Assembly (NCBI GenBank): GCA_016839635.1
Contig: JAEOTV010000096.1
Location: forward strand, 1 to 63,820
DNA from: Promethearchaeota archaeon
GTDB taxonomy: Archaea > Asgardarchaeota > Lokiarchaeia > Sigynarchaeales > SOKP01
DNA: 63,820 nucleotides
Reading direction: 5' to 3'
A program made the translations under genes and the position numbers. A model generated the notes under the pieces. That model saw only the letters and a list, made by a program, of their open reading frames with translations, was not told the origin of the DNA and searched no databases. Each line of letters opens with the position of its first letter. Within the stretch, counting starts at the first letter, position 1. Positions 63,705-63,820 of the stretch are shown here, piece after piece.

Positions 63705-63710
63705 AGAGGT
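63705..63710 (+). promoter_or_regulatory. Shine-Dalgarno AGAGGT for rfbC
   Basis: AGAGGT lies 7 bases before the ATG at 63718, a good fit to the anti-SD sequence. It supports this ATG as the start of the truncated gene. Confidence 0.5.
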
Positions 63711-63717
63711 AAAAAAA

Positions 63718-63820
63718 ATGATTGAGGGTATTGTTATTAGGGATATTAAAAAATTTGTAGATGAACGGGGTTTCTTTTCTGAGATTTTAAGAGAGGATTG
63801 GAAAGAATTGTTATTTGAGG
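63718..63820 (+). CDS. rfbC: dTDP-4-dehydrorhamnose 3,5-epimerase (RmlC), 3' end cut by window edge
   Basis: Only the first 34 codons are in the window. They read MIEGIVIRDIKKFVDERG, then FFSEILREDWKELLFE. The DERGFFSEILR-type block, with arginines that bind the nucleotide sugar, is the usual start of RmlC (cupin family), close to archaeal and Gram-positive forms. The gene runs off the right edge. Together with rfbD on the other side it points to dTDP-L-rhamnose synthesis. The divergent region 63526-63717 contains its promoter. Confidence 0.85.
   Translation, partial: MIEGIVIRDIKKFVDERGFFSEILREDWKELLFE

Noticed and set aside
1..63820. CRISPR arrays, tRNA or rRNA genes, IS elements
   Set aside because: I looked for regularly spaced repeats, GTTC-type T-loops, conserved rRNA blocks and transposase motifs (DDE, HUH, Y1) and found none. 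Poly-A/T runs and short AT palindromes are expected from base composition.

Overview
The window is a 63.8 kb, strongly AT-rich stretch given over almost entirely to building, modifying and exporting a surface glycan. I see no rRNA, tRNA, CRISPR array, transposase or informational gene, so the taxonomic call is weak. The likeliest source is an archaeon, perhaps Asgard (Lokiarchaeia-like). Pointers are three dolichol-phosphate-sugar-synthase-like GT2 enzymes, five large GT-C-like membrane proteins, a coenzyme F420 hydrogenase beta-subunit (FrhB) domain, TATA-like boxes before several genes, and TTG starts behind short Shine-Dalgarno motifs. A very AT-rich bacterium is not excluded.

Layout. 1-23.9 kb: two Wzx-like flippases (the first cut by the left edge), two GT-C proteins, two GT2, six GT4 transferases, a TagF/TagB-type glycerophosphotransferase, and an 869-residue fusion of a polysaccharide pyruvyl transferase with a 2x[4Fe-4S]/FrhB module. 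24-32 kb: a deacetylase-formyltransferase pair lying between two degenerate 109-bp direct repeats, then GT4 and methyltransferase genes. 32-43.9 kb: a nonulosonic (pseudaminic-type) acid locus made of two convergent runs. The plus run is an HG/HP-motif transferase, SpsF-type cytidylyltransferase, PseI, a methyltransferase gene with two in-frame TAA codons, an SDR, PseG, an ATP-grasp protein and a TylF-like methyltransferase. The minus run is PseB, an SDR epimerase and PseC. 44-58 kb: GT2, an ABC-2 transporter, GT4, a tandem pair of GT-C paralogues, another GT2 and a fifth GT-C protein. 57.8-63.8 kb: a LURP-one-like protein, two B12-type radical SAM proteins, an acyltransferase 3, RmlD, and the start of RmlC at the right edge.

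How it fits together (inference). Pse and Rml enzymes make activated nonulosonate and dTDP-rhamnose. The GT4, GT2 and GT-B enzymes assemble a lipid-linked glycan on the inner face. The DPM-like GT2 enzymes would load polyprenyl phosphate with single sugars. Flippases would turn lipid-linked units over, and the GT-C proteins would then use polyprenyl-phosphate sugars on the outer face. Pyruvyl, glycerophosphate, formyl, acyl and methyl groups decorate the product. Frequent strand switching, paralogue pairs and intergenic gene relics suggest growth by cassette gain and loss.

Most interesting points: a Pse pathway with no recognisable PseH acetyltransferase but with an ATP-grasp enzyme in the operon and a formyltransferase nearby; a putative nonulosonyltransferase at its head; the pyruvyltransferase-FrhB fusion; and the methyltransferase frame crossed by two stop codons yet conserved to its end.
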